A stretch of 64,000 nt of DNA. Origin: Pectobacterium brasiliense. GTDB taxonomy: Bacteria > Pseudomonadota > Gammaproteobacteria > Enterobacterales > Enterobacteriaceae. The stretch covers positions 58,827 to 122,826 of the forward strand of contig NZ_JACDSF010000028.1 in assembly GCF_013449685.1 (NCBI RefSeq), written 5' to 3'. The notes beneath the pieces were generated by a model, which worked only from the letters and a program-made list of their open reading frames with translations, ran no database searches and was not told where the DNA came from. This document shows positions 9,953-21,466 of the stretch, one piece after another. The position numbers and the translations under genes are program-made. The first letter of the stretch is position 1. Each line of letters opens with the position of its first letter.

Positions 9953-11122
9953 ATGAGTACGACACTGAATTCCAACCCGTTATGCATTAATCAGAATCTG
10001 CCAGGCAAGAAAGCACAGGCAGCCACGCGCATCGTTTTCTTTGTTGCGGGCTTTGCTATGGCGTCCTGGGCGCCGCTGGTGCCTTTTGTCAAAACGCGGC
10101 TGGCTATCAGTGATGCCTCTCTGGGGATGTTGCTGCTTTCTCTCGGTATTGGCTCACTCTTAGCCATGCCGCTGACCGGTTTCCTCACCAGCAAACTGGG
10201 GTGCCGTAGCGTTATTTTGCTGGCAAGCGCGTTGCTTTGTCTGGTCTTGCCCGCGCTGACACAGGCGGAAACGCTGCCTCTGATGGCGATAACGCTGCTC
10301 TTTTTCGGCGCATCCATGGGGATGATTGATGTCGCGATGAATATTCAGGCTGTCATCGTCGAACGGGCCAGCGGCCGGGCGATGATGTCAGGCTTTCATG
10401 GTTTCTTTAGCATCGGAGGGATTGCCGGCGCAGGCGGCGTCAGCGCCCTGCTGTGGCTTGGGCTGTCCCCGCTGATGGCAATTCTGGCGATTGTCGCACT
10501 TATGCTGATAGCGATGGCAACGGCGCATCAACACCTGCTGCGCACCACAAATCAAGATGAAGGCGGCCCGCTGTTTGTCATCCCGCGCGGCTGGGTGATG
10601 TTCATTGGCTCACTGTGCTTCATTATGTTTTTAGCCGAAGGGTCCATACTGGACTGGAGCGCCCTCTTTTTAACGGTTGAACGCAACCTGAGCGGCGCGC
10701 AAGCGGGCATGGGCTATGCAGCGTTTTCCGTCGCGATGACACTGGGCAGGCTGAACGGCGATCGCATCGTTAATGCGCTCGGCCGCTACGCGATTCTGAC
10801 CGGTGGCAGCCTCTGCGCCGCACTCGGTCTGGTGTTAACGATCAGCATTGATAATGCGATCACCGCCATTCTGGGCTTTGTGATGGTGGGCATCGGCGCA
10901 TCGAATGTGGTGCCGATCCTGTTCAGCGCAGCAGGGAATCAAAAGATCATGCCGCCGAATCTGGCCATAGCCTCCATTACTACCGTAGGCTATGCAGGTA
11001 TTCTGATCGGCCCGACCATTCTTGGCTTTATTGCACAGTTCAGCAATTTGGCTACCGCATTCGGGTTTGTCGCACTGTTATTGCTGGGCGTTAGCGCCAG
11101 CGCGCGTGCCGTTATCCGCTAA
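9953..11122 (+). CDS. MFS transporter, YbjJ-like
   Basis: Twelve-helix major facilitator protein of 389 residues from ATG at 9953 (a TTG at 9923 would add ten residues, and neither start has a strong ribosome site). It resembles the E. coli YbjJ family: an N-terminal ASWAPLVPFVK segment, GIGSLLAMPLTGFLTSKLGCRSV (MFS loop 2-3 motif), MIDVAMNIQAVIVERASGR, MSGFHGFFSIGG and FLAEGSILDWSALFL. The substrate is unknown. It ends 16 bp before rcsD in the same direction, so it may read into the Rcs genes; E. coli has no such gene at this place. Confidence 0.8.
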   Translation: MSTTLNSNPLCINQNLPGKKAQAATRIVFFVAGFAMASWAPLVPFVKTRLAISDASLGMLLLSLGIGSLLAMPLTGFLTSKLGCRSVILLASALLCLVLPALTQAETLPLMAITLLFFGASMGMIDVAMNIQAVIVERASGRAMMSGFHGFFSIGGIAGAGGVSALLWLGLSPLMAILAIVALMLIAMATAHQHLLRTTNQDEGGPLFVIPRGWVMFIGSLCFIMFLAEGSILDWSALFLTVERNLSGAQAGMGYAAFSVAMTLGRLNGDRIVNALGRYAILTGGSLCAALGLVLTISIDNAITAILGFVMVGIGASNVVPILFSAAGNQKIMPPNLAIASITTVGYAGILIGPTILGFIAQFSNLATAFGFVALLLLGVSASARAVIR

Positions 11123-11138
11123 TCAGGAGCGTTAATTG

Positions 11139-13823
11139 ATGCCAGCCATGATCCTGCGTTATTTTTCACTCCTTACCGTGCTCTCGCTCCTGATTACCGG
11201 AACGTTTGGCTATAACTACATCAACGATTTACTGGCGGACAAAAAACACTCGCTGACGACCATTGCTCAGGGTATACAAAAACGCGTCGATACCTATCGT
11301 TTTTTCACCTATCAAATATACGGCAGCCTGAACAGCGAAACCGCCGCGAGCGACACCAACATTACCGCCATTAATTTAATGCCGAATGTTTTCTACGTAG
11401 AAAAAAATGGTCAGAAAACGGACGCGCTGATTTTTGGGCAACACGATAAAGGGACGCTCACCTCGGTTCGCCGGATATCACGTTATCTTGATATTCTCTG
11501 GGGAGCGGAAAATAGCGTCTATTCCATGTATTACCTGAATGGTATCGACAACAGCCTGACGATGATTTCCACGCAGACGCTAAAAGATATCTCCTCGCAG
11601 TTCCGTGGTAATTACATTACGGTCATCGCCGAAGCCCGCCGGACGGAAATGCTGCAACAGGCGAATGTATTAGACGAGCGCGAAAGTTTTTCCCCGCTGC
11701 GTAAATTACGCTTCTATAACGACTACTATTTTACGCTGCGCACCACATTCAATCAGCCGGGCCATCTGGCGACGATTCTGGCGTTCGATTTACCGATTAA
11801 CGATTTAATCCCAGACACCATTCCGCGTGAGCTTCTTATGCTGAAGCCGGATACGCCAGCGGCCAGCAATATGGACAACAATAATGGCGAGGGCACGGCT
11901 GACATTCAGCTTCATGGCTCTAATCTTGAAATCTCCGCCACGCTCGTCAATGCACCGATAAAAATCGTTTTTCAGGTGCCAGTAAAAGCCCTGATAATTG
12001 ATTCATTGCGTAATAACGTCTGGCTTCTGCTGCTGAATCTGGTTCTGCTGAGTTTGTCCGTCGTCGGCTTTTATCTTTTCCGTCGGCAGTATGCGCATCC
12101 CGGCGAGGATGTCTCTCGTCAGTTGGAAAAGACGCTGGATATTTACCGCGAAACCACGGGTAGAATCCCAATGGGCGTGCTGGTTTATGATTTCAGCAAC
12201 AATAAAGTCGTTATACAGAATGAGCGCGCAGAACAGTTGCTTCCGCACCTGAGCCTGCAAAAAATAACCAATATGGCGGACGAACATCAGGGTATCATTC
12301 AGGTCACGATTAATAATGAGATGTATGAAATCCGCCAAATCCGTAGCCACTATTCGCCTGACTATTGCCTCTTCCTGCTGCGTGAACAGGACAAAGAGAT
12401 TCTGGTACAGCGCAAACTGCTACTCGCCCAGCGTGAATACGAAAAGAATATTCATGCCAGAAAACGGTTATTCCAAAACCTGCTCAGCGAATTCAAACAG
12501 CCGCTGATTTCACTACGGCAGCATATTCATGCACTACGCCACAGTGAGACAGCAACCGTGCCGGCACCCACGCTGGATCAGCTAACGGCGGATACCCGCT
12601 GTGCGATTGAGCTGCTGGAAAATATCGCCTTGCACGAGAAACTGGAAGCGCAGGAATGGAATGTGATCAACGAGAGTTTTTCACTGCTGGCGGCTATCGA
12701 CCATGTTCTCCTTGAGCTACTGCCACGATTGAATCAAAAAGGTCTGATCCTATTCCATCATTACAATCTGGATATGAATCAAACCTACGTGGGCGACGCC
12801 GAGTTGTTGAAAAAGACGCTGGCGCTGTTGCTGAATTATTCGGTGACCAATACGGATTACGGCAAGATTACGGTGTCGATTGATAGAAAAAATAATGAGT
12901 CGGATACGCTGATTATTCAGATCAGCGATACGGGAACGAATGTTTCAGGCAAAGAGCAGGAAAATATTCGACACCCTTTCCTGCATCCTGCGGCGTCCGA
13001 TCGTTTCGGACAAAATTCAGGATTGACCTTATTTTTGTGCAATCAACTCTGTAATAAACTGGGCGGCGCGTTAACTATCAACAGTAAGGCCGGATTAGGC
13101 ACACACTATATTCTGACGTTAAAACTGGAGCCGGAAGCGCTTCCCGTTGAGGAAGAAAAACTGCTGGATGGTATTACCGTTCTGCTGGATGTGACGTCTG
13201 ATGAAGTTCAGCATATTGTCGGCAATATGCTGACGAACTGGGGGGCAAATTATCTGGTTAACGATGAACGCCAGATTAATCAGGAAGCAGATATCTGCAT
13301 GACTGACGACCCGGAGAAAAAAGCAGATTATACGCTGCTGTTGAGTCATGACGATGACACAGTAACGCCTTTGGGCCCGCGCCGTTTGCGGGTAAATTAT
13401 AATATCAGTCACCTCCTGCTGGAGGCATTACTTAAGCTGATTGAGCTACAACTGGAAACATCACCCAATGCGCTACAGGAAGGGGATCCGGATAATGTCG
13501 AATTTTACGCCGCACAATTAGCAGCAAGCGACTATTATTCGCTGTTCGTGGAGACAGTACCGGATGATATAAAGAGGCTGTATACTGAAGGGGAAGCAGG
13601 CGATTTTCCGTCGCTTTCGCAGACGGCACACCGGCTGAAAGGCGTGTTTGCCATGCTTAATCTGCATCCTGGCAAACAGTTGTGTGAACAGCTTGAACAG
13701 CACATTACCGCGCATGATAGTGAACAGATCGAGGCTAACCTTCATGAAATTGAGAGGTTTGTCAGTGCATTACTATCCCCACTAGAACCTAAAGGGCAGC
13801 AAGGTAGCCAACAAGATGAGTAA
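11139..13823 (+). CDS. rcsD: Phosphotransfer intermediate protein RcsD
   Basis: Inner-membrane histidine phosphotransferase that passes phosphate from RcsC to RcsB in the Rcs envelope-stress relay. The 894-residue product starts at ATG 11139 (AGGAG nine bases upstream; a TTG one codon earlier is less likely). It has a TM helix at about 7-24, a periplasmic sensor region, a second TM near 290-312, a degenerate kinase-like region, and the C-terminal HPt domain with the phospho-accepting His in AHRLKGVFAML (His831). Long stretches such as RRTEMLQQANVLDERESF match E. coli RcsD. The rcsB start follows 8 bp after the stop. Confidence 0.95.
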   Translation: MPAMILRYFSLLTVLSLLITGTFGYNYINDLLADKKHSLTTIAQGIQKRVDTYRFFTYQIYGSLNSETAASDTNITAINLMPNVFYVEKNGQKTDALIFGQHDKGTLTSVRRISRYLDILWGAENSVYSMYYLNGIDNSLTMISTQTLKDISSQFRGNYITVIAEARRTEMLQQANVLDERESFSPLRKLRFYNDYYFTLRTTFNQPGHLATILAFDLPINDLIPDTIPRELLMLKPDTPAASNMDNNNGEGTADIQLHGSNLEISATLVNAPIKIVFQVPVKALIIDSLRNNVWLLLLNLVLLSLSVVGFYLFRRQYAHPGEDVSRQLEKTLDIYRETTGRIPMGVLVYDFSNNKVVIQNERAEQLLPHLSLQKITNMADEHQGIIQVTINNEMYEIRQIRSHYSPDYCLFLLREQDKEILVQRKLLLAQREYEKNIHARKRLFQNLLSEFKQPLISLRQHIHALRHSETATVPAPTLDQLTADTRCAIELLENIALHEKLEAQEWNVINESFSLLAAIDHVLLELLPRLNQKGLILFHHYNLDMNQTYVGDAELLKKTLALLLNYSVTNTDYGKITVSIDRKNNESDTLIIQISDTGTNVSGKEQENIRHPFLHPAASDRFGQNSGLTLFLCNQLCNKLGGALTINSKAGLGTHYILTLKLEPEALPVEEEKLLDGITVLLDVTSDEVQHIVGNMLTNWGANYLVNDERQINQEADICMTDDPEKKADYTLLLSHDDDTVTPLGPRRLRVNYNISHLLLEALLKLIELQLETSPNALQEGDPDNVEFYAAQLAASDYYSLFVETVPDDIKRLYTEGEAGDFPSLSQTAHRLKGVFAMLNLHPGKQLCEQLEQHITAHDSEQIEANLHEIERFVSALLSPLEPKGQQGSQQDE

Positions 13824-13831
13824 CCAAAACG

Positions 13832-14482
13832 ATGAGTAACTTAAACGTAATTATTGCTGACGACCATCCTATTGTTCTTTTTGGCATCAAAAAATCACTG
13901 GAGCAGATTGAATGGGTCAATGTGGTTGGCGAATTTGAAGACTCAACAGCGCTGATCAATAACCTACCTAAGCTGGACGCTAATGTTTTAATCACCGATT
14001 TATCCATGCCAGGCGATAAATACGGCGATGGTATTACCCTCATTAAATACATTAAGCGCCATTTTCCTCACCTTTCTATTATTGTTCTTACCATGAACAA
14101 TAATCCGGCAATTCTGAGCGCGGTGCTGGATTTGGATATTGAAGGCATCGTACTGAAACAGGGTGCGCCGACCGATTTACCCAAGGCGCTGGCTGCCCTG
14201 CAAAAAGGGAAGAAATTCACCCCAGACAGCGTATCCAAAGTGCTGGAGAAAATCAGCGCTAGCGGCTACGGCGACAAACGCCTGTCCCCGAAAGAAAGTG
14301 AAGTGCTGCGCTTGTTTGCAGAAGGCTTTTTGGTTACCGAAATCGCTAAAAAACTGAATCGCAGTATCAAGACGATCAGTAGCCAGAAGAAGTCAGCCAT
14401 GACCAAACTGGGCGTCGAGAACGATATCGCCCTGCTAAATTACCTGTCCTCCGTTAACGGCGGCGCCACACAGGTAGACTAA
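13832..14482 (+). CDS. rcsB: Response regulator RcsB
   Basis: NarL/FixJ-type transcription factor, the output of the Rcs relay, controlling capsule, motility and stress genes. Its 216 residues match the E. coli length. The receiver domain has acidic pocket D10/D11 (IIADDHP), phospho-acceptor Asp56 (VLITDLSMPG), Thr in VLTMNNN and Lys in IVLKQGA. The C-terminal LuxR-type helix-turn-helix is around 150-205 (LSPKESEVLRLFAEG...SIKTISSQKKSAM). Co-transcription with rcsD is likely from the 8-bp gap. Confidence 0.97.
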   Translation: MSNLNVIIADDHPIVLFGIKKSLEQIEWVNVVGEFEDSTALINNLPKLDANVLITDLSMPGDKYGDGITLIKYIKRHFPHLSIIVLTMNNNPAILSAVLDLDIEGIVLKQGAPTDLPKALAALQKGKKFTPDSVSKVLEKISASGYGDKRLSPKESEVLRLFAEGFLVTEIAKKLNRSIKTISSQKKSAMTKLGVENDIALLNYLSSVNGGATQVD

Positions 14483-14493
14483 GGATTTCCTCT

Positions 14494-14519
14494 CCTGCAC
14501 CGGCAGCCGCTGGTGCAGG
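14494..14519. terminator. Hairpin between convergent rcsB and rcsC
   Basis: An 8-bp stem (CCTGCACC paired with GGTGCAGG) in the gap between the rcsB and rcsC stops. There is no T-run on either side, so it is a weak or factor-assisted terminator candidate at best. Confidence 0.5.
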
Positions 14520-17375
14520 CTATTCCTCAGCGGTTCTTGCCTGACGCACCACGTTACTGTAATGCGTCAACGCCTGCTGCAACGTATCCAGCGTAACCGG
14601 TTTTGACAAACAGTGGTCCATCCCAGCCCCGAGGCAACGCTCTCTTTCTTCCGCCAACGCATTTGCCGTTACACCGATAACTGGGAAACGTAACCCCTGC
14701 TCGCGCATACGTCGTGTGAACAAATAACCATCCATATTCGGCATGTTGACATCCGTCAGCACGATATCAATATGATGTTTACTCAACACGCTCAGCCCAT
14801 CTAGGCCATCATTCGCCGTCATCGCCTGATAGCCCAGAGAACTGAGCTGATCCGCCAGCAGTCGACGGTTGATGGGATGATCGTCAACCACCAGAATCAT
14901 AATGTCGCCGTTTTCAGCCCGTATGTAGCTGGTCAACGGCGGTGAAATCTCGATACGATGTCTGTCCTCGCTTTCTGAGCGATAGATTTTCTCCAGCAAA
15001 TCCGGCAGATGTTGAGGCGCAAACGTCCCTTGCACCCAGTGCCCATCTCTCACTTCCTGCGCTAACCCGTTATGCGAGCCACTCATTACAATATGCGCCC
15101 GAACGTTAACGTCCTCTTCTGACGCAGAATCGCTAATCATCACATCATCAGGCGACACGGTTTGATTCTGATAACGCGCTACCTGCAGCCCCTGCTCCTG
15201 CAACAGCGTCAGCAAATAAGCCTCCAGTCGGGCATTGCGTATCCTCAACCAGCACGTTTTCCCTTGCAAACTCGCGTTGATCACCACTGGGGTATAACGC
15301 GCTTTATACAGCGGAATTCTAACGCCAAACAGACTACCGAGACCCGGTTCCGATTCGATGGTAATGTCTCCATCCATCAGATTGACCAACTTTTCACAAA
15401 TCGCCAGCCCTAATCCCGTGCCCTGAAAATGCCGCTGGACACCGCTTCCGGCCTGGAAGAACGGGTCAAACAGTTTCACCGCCTCGCGAGGTTGAATCCC
15501 CACGCCGGTATCACGCACCACAAATTCCAGATAACCATCGCGGCAACCGACCTCGAAAATAATGCAGCCCGTGTCTGTAAATTTGATGGCGTTACTCAGC
15601 AGGTTAGATAACACCTGCTGCAAACGTACGGGATCGCCGAACAGGCTAACCGGCACATTCGGATCGATAAAGCAGTACAGCGTCAGGCGTTTCTTGACCA
15701 CCAGCGGAAGATAGTTGCTGGTGATGTGGCTAATGACTTCATGCGGCGCAAACTCACACGCTTCGATCTTCAACTGCTCCGACTCAATCTTGGAAAAATC
15801 GAGGATATCGCTGATGATTTTCAGCAGCAGCGAGGAAGAATTGTTCATCGCGGCAACCAGACGATTGGCATCCTGCGGTAGCGATTTGGTTTGCAGTAAA
15901 TCGAGGTTACCGATAATCCCGTACAGCGGCGTACGCAATTCATGGCTGACGGTGGCAAGGAACATCGATTTAGACTGGCTTGCCTGCTCGGCGGCATTCG
16001 CCATTTCCTGTAGCGATTCTTCCATTTTGACGCGTGCGCTGACATCCAGCAGCACACAAATCGCCACGTTTTCATTACGATAGCGCGAATGGACAAAGCT
16101 GATTTGCAGGTGATGATTGCGGCTGGTCATGACATCCACAAACTTGGACTGCTGCTCGCAAATGATGCGGGTAATGCGCAGCCTATCCTCGTGGGTAAGC
16201 AGGTTGAGATAGTTGTGCGCCAGTTCGTTACTGAGGATGTTCGTGCCATCATTAATACGCAGGATACAAATGCCTACCGGTGCAGATGCGACAATCTTGC
16301 GGTTAAACTGCTCGTTTTCTTCCAACTGGAACGCATTCACTTCCGCTGGCAACAGCATTTTCCGCTCAAATACCAACGCCAGTATAAACAGTAAGATAGC
16401 CGATAGCATATTCAGCATCAGCATATTGATCATCAAGGCGCTGATATGGGAGAGCAGCACCTTTGACGGCAGCGAATACACGATGCTGAACGACGTCGGC
16501 GGCAGCGATTTCTTCAGAATGAGTTCATCATACCCATTAACATAACCAAAATAGTTATGATCGGAGGGATAGCCCTCTACCGAAGAAGCGTAACGCTCTT
16601 TATCATCGGAAAATTGCAAAACAACCTGATTATATTGATCGAGCAGTCGGGCGCTAATTGGAAATTTACCCATGGTGACGAAATCATCCAGACGAATCGT
16701 CTGTTCAATCCCCATGATGACTTCCAGCTTGTTATCCACATAAATCGGTGTCAGCGCATATAAATAGCCGACATCGGGAATCGAAGCGGGGGTAATCCAA
16801 TAGATCGTTTCATCGCGTCCGCTCTGGGTGCGACTCTTCTTCTGATCCTGAAACCGATCCTGCACATTTTTAAGCAAGTTATCGCGGTCAAGTGACTGGT
16901 TACGGATGCCAAAATCAACCATACAGCGCCGATCGCCACCGACAAAAAAGACCCGGTTAAGATCGTAGACGGCGGAGAAATTATCCTGCCAGCCGTTGAA
17001 GAAATGGCTCAATGAGAGCAGCGCCGCATTCCCACCATATTGTGTGGAACAGGTTGCGCCGGGAGCCAACGCATACACGGAGACACCGGAGCCTCCTTCT
17101 GCTGGCGACTCTGCCTTTTCTCTTGCCAGCATCAGGCGATTTACCGCCAGATACTGGAGTTCGCGCACAATATCCGACGCGTGTCGGATGTAACCCTGCG
17201 ACTGATCAAAGCTGAGGTTATACGCCTGCCGTAGTGCTGATTCTTTTTCATTCAATACTTTAGTGATATAAAAAACGGATATCAGCGCGCCCAATACCCA
17301 CAGCATGACCGCCAAAACCCGAAACAAATAGCGGGACACCTTTAATGTGGTCTGGAATGAGGCGAGATACTTCAA
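14520..17375 (-). CDS. rcsC: Hybrid sensor histidine kinase RcsC
   Basis: Membrane sensor kinase of the Rcs relay. The 951 residues show TM1 at about 20-40, a large periplasmic domain, TM2 near 312-336, the H-box TVSHELRTPLYG with His478, an N-box (LLSNAIKFTD), the G-boxes DTGVGI and GTGLGLAI, and a C-terminal receiver with acidic VVDDHP, Asp875 in VLTDVNMPNMDG and Lys in LSKPV. It should phosphorylate RcsD's HPt domain and also act as phosphatase. It is convergent with rcsB, as in E. coli. Confidence 0.96.
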   Translation of the reverse strand: MKYLASFQTTLKVSRYLFRVLAVMLWVLGALISVFYITKVLNEKESALRQAYNLSFDQSQGYIRHASDIVRELQYLAVNRLMLAREKAESPAEGGSGVSVYALAPGATCSTQYGGNAALLSLSHFFNGWQDNFSAVYDLNRVFFVGGDRRCMVDFGIRNQSLDRDNLLKNVQDRFQDQKKSRTQSGRDETIYWITPASIPDVGYLYALTPIYVDNKLEVIMGIEQTIRLDDFVTMGKFPISARLLDQYNQVVLQFSDDKERYASSVEGYPSDHNYFGYVNGYDELILKKSLPPTSFSIVYSLPSKVLLSHISALMINMLMLNMLSAILLFILALVFERKMLLPAEVNAFQLEENEQFNRKIVASAPVGICILRINDGTNILSNELAHNYLNLLTHEDRLRITRIICEQQSKFVDVMTSRNHHLQISFVHSRYRNENVAICVLLDVSARVKMEESLQEMANAAEQASQSKSMFLATVSHELRTPLYGIIGNLDLLQTKSLPQDANRLVAAMNNSSSLLLKIISDILDFSKIESEQLKIEACEFAPHEVISHITSNYLPLVVKKRLTLYCFIDPNVPVSLFGDPVRLQQVLSNLLSNAIKFTDTGCIIFEVGCRDGYLEFVVRDTGVGIQPREAVKLFDPFFQAGSGVQRHFQGTGLGLAICEKLVNLMDGDITIESEPGLGSLFGVRIPLYKARYTPVVINASLQGKTCWLRIRNARLEAYLLTLLQEQGLQVARYQNQTVSPDDVMISDSASEEDVNVRAHIVMSGSHNGLAQEVRDGHWVQGTFAPQHLPDLLEKIYRSESEDRHRIEISPPLTSYIRAENGDIMILVVDDHPINRRLLADQLSSLGYQAMTANDGLDGLSVLSKHHIDIVLTDVNMPNMDGYLFTRRMREQGLRFPVIGVTANALAEERERCLGAGMDHCLSKPVTLDTLQQALTHYSNVVRQARTAEE

Positions 17376-17432
17376 ATGGATACCGTTGAATAATGGAAGA
17401 ACTAGTTGACTGATACACTACCGAGAGTCGAT

Positions 17433-17460
17433 AAAAAAAGCCAGCGCATCGCGCTGGCTT
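17433..17460 (-). terminator. Intrinsic terminator of gyrA
   Basis: Stem AAGCCAGCGC-atc-GCGCTGGCTT with an A-run on its left, i.e. a T-run on the minus strand. It lies 30 bp after the gyrA stop and between gyrA and the rcsC start. Confidence 0.9.
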
Positions 17461-17490
17461 ACTCTACTCATTCCGGTTTACTGAAAAGAC

Positions 17491-20145
<2,655 letters not shown>

Positions 20146-20165
20146 CTATTTAGGCATCTACCCGT

Positions 20166-20216
20166 GTTCAGAAACGTGAACCGTTCAGAAAAGTGAACTG
20201 TTCAAAAGGTGAAAAA
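20166..20216. repeat. Three 17-bp tandem repeats in the gyrA leader region
   Basis: Units begin at 20166, 20183 and 20200. The first two (GTTCAGAAACGTGAACC and GTTCAGAAAAGTGAACT) agree at 15 of 17 positions and each is itself an imperfect dyad (GTTCA...TGAAC); the third (GTTCAAAAGGTGAAAAA) is more degraded. They lie 36-86 bp upstream of the gyrA ATG, in the region expected to hold the promoter or 5' leader. Confidence 0.85.
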
Positions 20217-20397
20217 TTATATCACAAAGCGCCGTTTCGGGGGAAACTCCCTTCCGCTCGGAACAGACGGTTTTCCCAGTGGACAATTACTTTGTAGAGA
20301 AAAACACCTTGCGGAGAAAAGCGACACCGCTGCACGTTGCAGCGCGAAGGGAGTATACTCGCGGCAGTATAAAGATGACGAAAGGCAGTGATGACAC

Positions 20398-21117
20398 ATG
20401 AATGTAGACAATCAAACTCCGAACGTTGACCATCAGGAGATTGCCAAATTTGAGGCAATCGCTTCACGCTGGTGGGATTTAGAAGGCGAATTCAAACCCT
20501 TGCACCGCATTAATCCGCTGCGTCTGGGCTATATTTCTCAGCATGCGGAAGGCCTGTTCGGCAAGAAAGTGCTGGATGTCGGCTGCGGCGGCGGTATTTT
20601 GGCCGAAAGCATGGCGCGTGAAGGCGCGGACATCACCGGGCTCGATATGGGCGCAGAACCGTTGCAGGTCGCGCGTTTACATGCACTAGAAAGCGGTGTC
20701 GCCGTCAATTACGTGCAGGAAACGGTAGAAGCGCATGCACACGCGCATCCGGGCCTCTACGATGTCGTCACCTGCATGGAAATGCTGGAGCACGTTCCTG
20801 ACCCGCAATCCGTGGTGCAGGCCTGCGCCAAGTTGGTCAAACCGGGCGGGCACGTCTTTTTCTCCACCATCAACCGCAATGCGAAAGCGTGGATGATGGC
20901 CGTTATCGGTGCTGAGTACGTGCTAAAAATGGTACCGCGCGGCACGCACGACATTAAAAAGTTCATTCGACCAGCAGAGCTGATGCACTGGGTTGACAGT
21001 ACACCACTGCGTGAAAAGCATATCACCGGGCTGCACTACAACCCGCTGACGGACCATTTTAAACTGGGTCCAAACGTGGACGTGAACTACATGCTACACA
21101 CTCGGCACGATAAATAG
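20398..21117 (+). CDS. ubiG: Ubiquinone biosynthesis O-methyltransferase UbiG
   Basis: SAM-dependent methyltransferase that performs both O-methylations in ubiquinone synthesis. The 239 residues contain the glycine-rich SAM-binding motif [16 protein letters not shown] near residue 60, motif II around [12 protein letters not shown] and the motif III region [12 protein letters not shown]. Length matches E. coli UbiG (240). It is divergent from gyrA, which is also the E. coli arrangement, and followed by a strong terminator. Confidence 0.96.
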   Translation: MNVDNQTPNVDHQEIAKFEAIASRWWDLEGEFKPLHRINPLRLGYISQHAEGLFGKKVLDVGCGGGILAESMAREGADITGLDMGAEPLQVARLHALESGVAVNYVQETVEAHAHAHPGLYDVVTCMEMLEHVPDPQSVVQACAKLVKPGGHVFFSTINRNAKAWMMAVIGAEYVLKMVPRGTHDIKKFIRPAELMHWVDSTPLREKHITGLHYNPLTDHFKLGPNVDVNYMLHTRHDK

Positions 21118-21138
21118 AACCGATTAAGAACACTCTTA

Positions 21139-21169
21139 AAAATTGCGTGGTTTTTCACCGCGCAATTTT
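21139..21169 (+). terminator. Intrinsic terminator of ubiG
   Basis: A 12-bp stem with one G.U wobble (AAAATTGCGTGG against CCGCGCAATTTT), with a 7-nt loop, starting 22 bp after the ubiG stop. Confidence 0.85.
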
Positions 21170-21340
21170 CTAGGTTTTACCTGAAAAACCAACAAAATGA
21201 CCACGACTTATTTTTTTTACAGAATATTGACATCCTCTTAGCCCTTACAAAATCAGGATTTCGAGAAACCAACGGTTCGGCAACCTGAAACTAACACCAA
21301 AATCAAGCCTTGTACTCAAACGAATCCAGACTAAAATACT

Positions 21341-21381
21341 CACCATGTAGTAGCCATTTATTAAAAAATATCTATATCTAG
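21341..21381. promoter_or_regulatory. Tandem NrdR boxes of the nrdAB promoter
   Basis: CACCATGTAG at 21341-21350 and CTATATCTAG at 21372-21381 fit the core of the NrdR box (C-W-A-T-A-T-A-T-W-G), the second at 9 of 10 positions. Their offset is exactly 31 bp, the three-helical-turn spacing known for NrdR sites. NrdR represses ribonucleotide reductase genes according to the nucleotide state. The first box is weak; the spacing is the main support. Confidence 0.65.
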
Positions 21382-21384
21382 TAT

Positions 21385-21424
21385 TTATCCACAGAGTTAG
21401 TCACAGAGGCACTTCTGTGAATAA
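21385..21424. promoter_or_regulatory. DnaA boxes upstream of nrdA
   Basis: TTATCCACA at 21385-21393 is a perfect DnaA box. TGTGAATAA at 21416-21424 is a second box in inverse orientation (TTATTCACA). They follow directly after the NrdR boxes and lie 43-82 bp before the nrdA ATG. DnaA control of nrdAB is established in E. coli. Confidence 0.75.
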
Positions 21425-21466
21425 ACAGGGGATATTTTTTATTTTCACCAACAGGTAAATCCCAAC

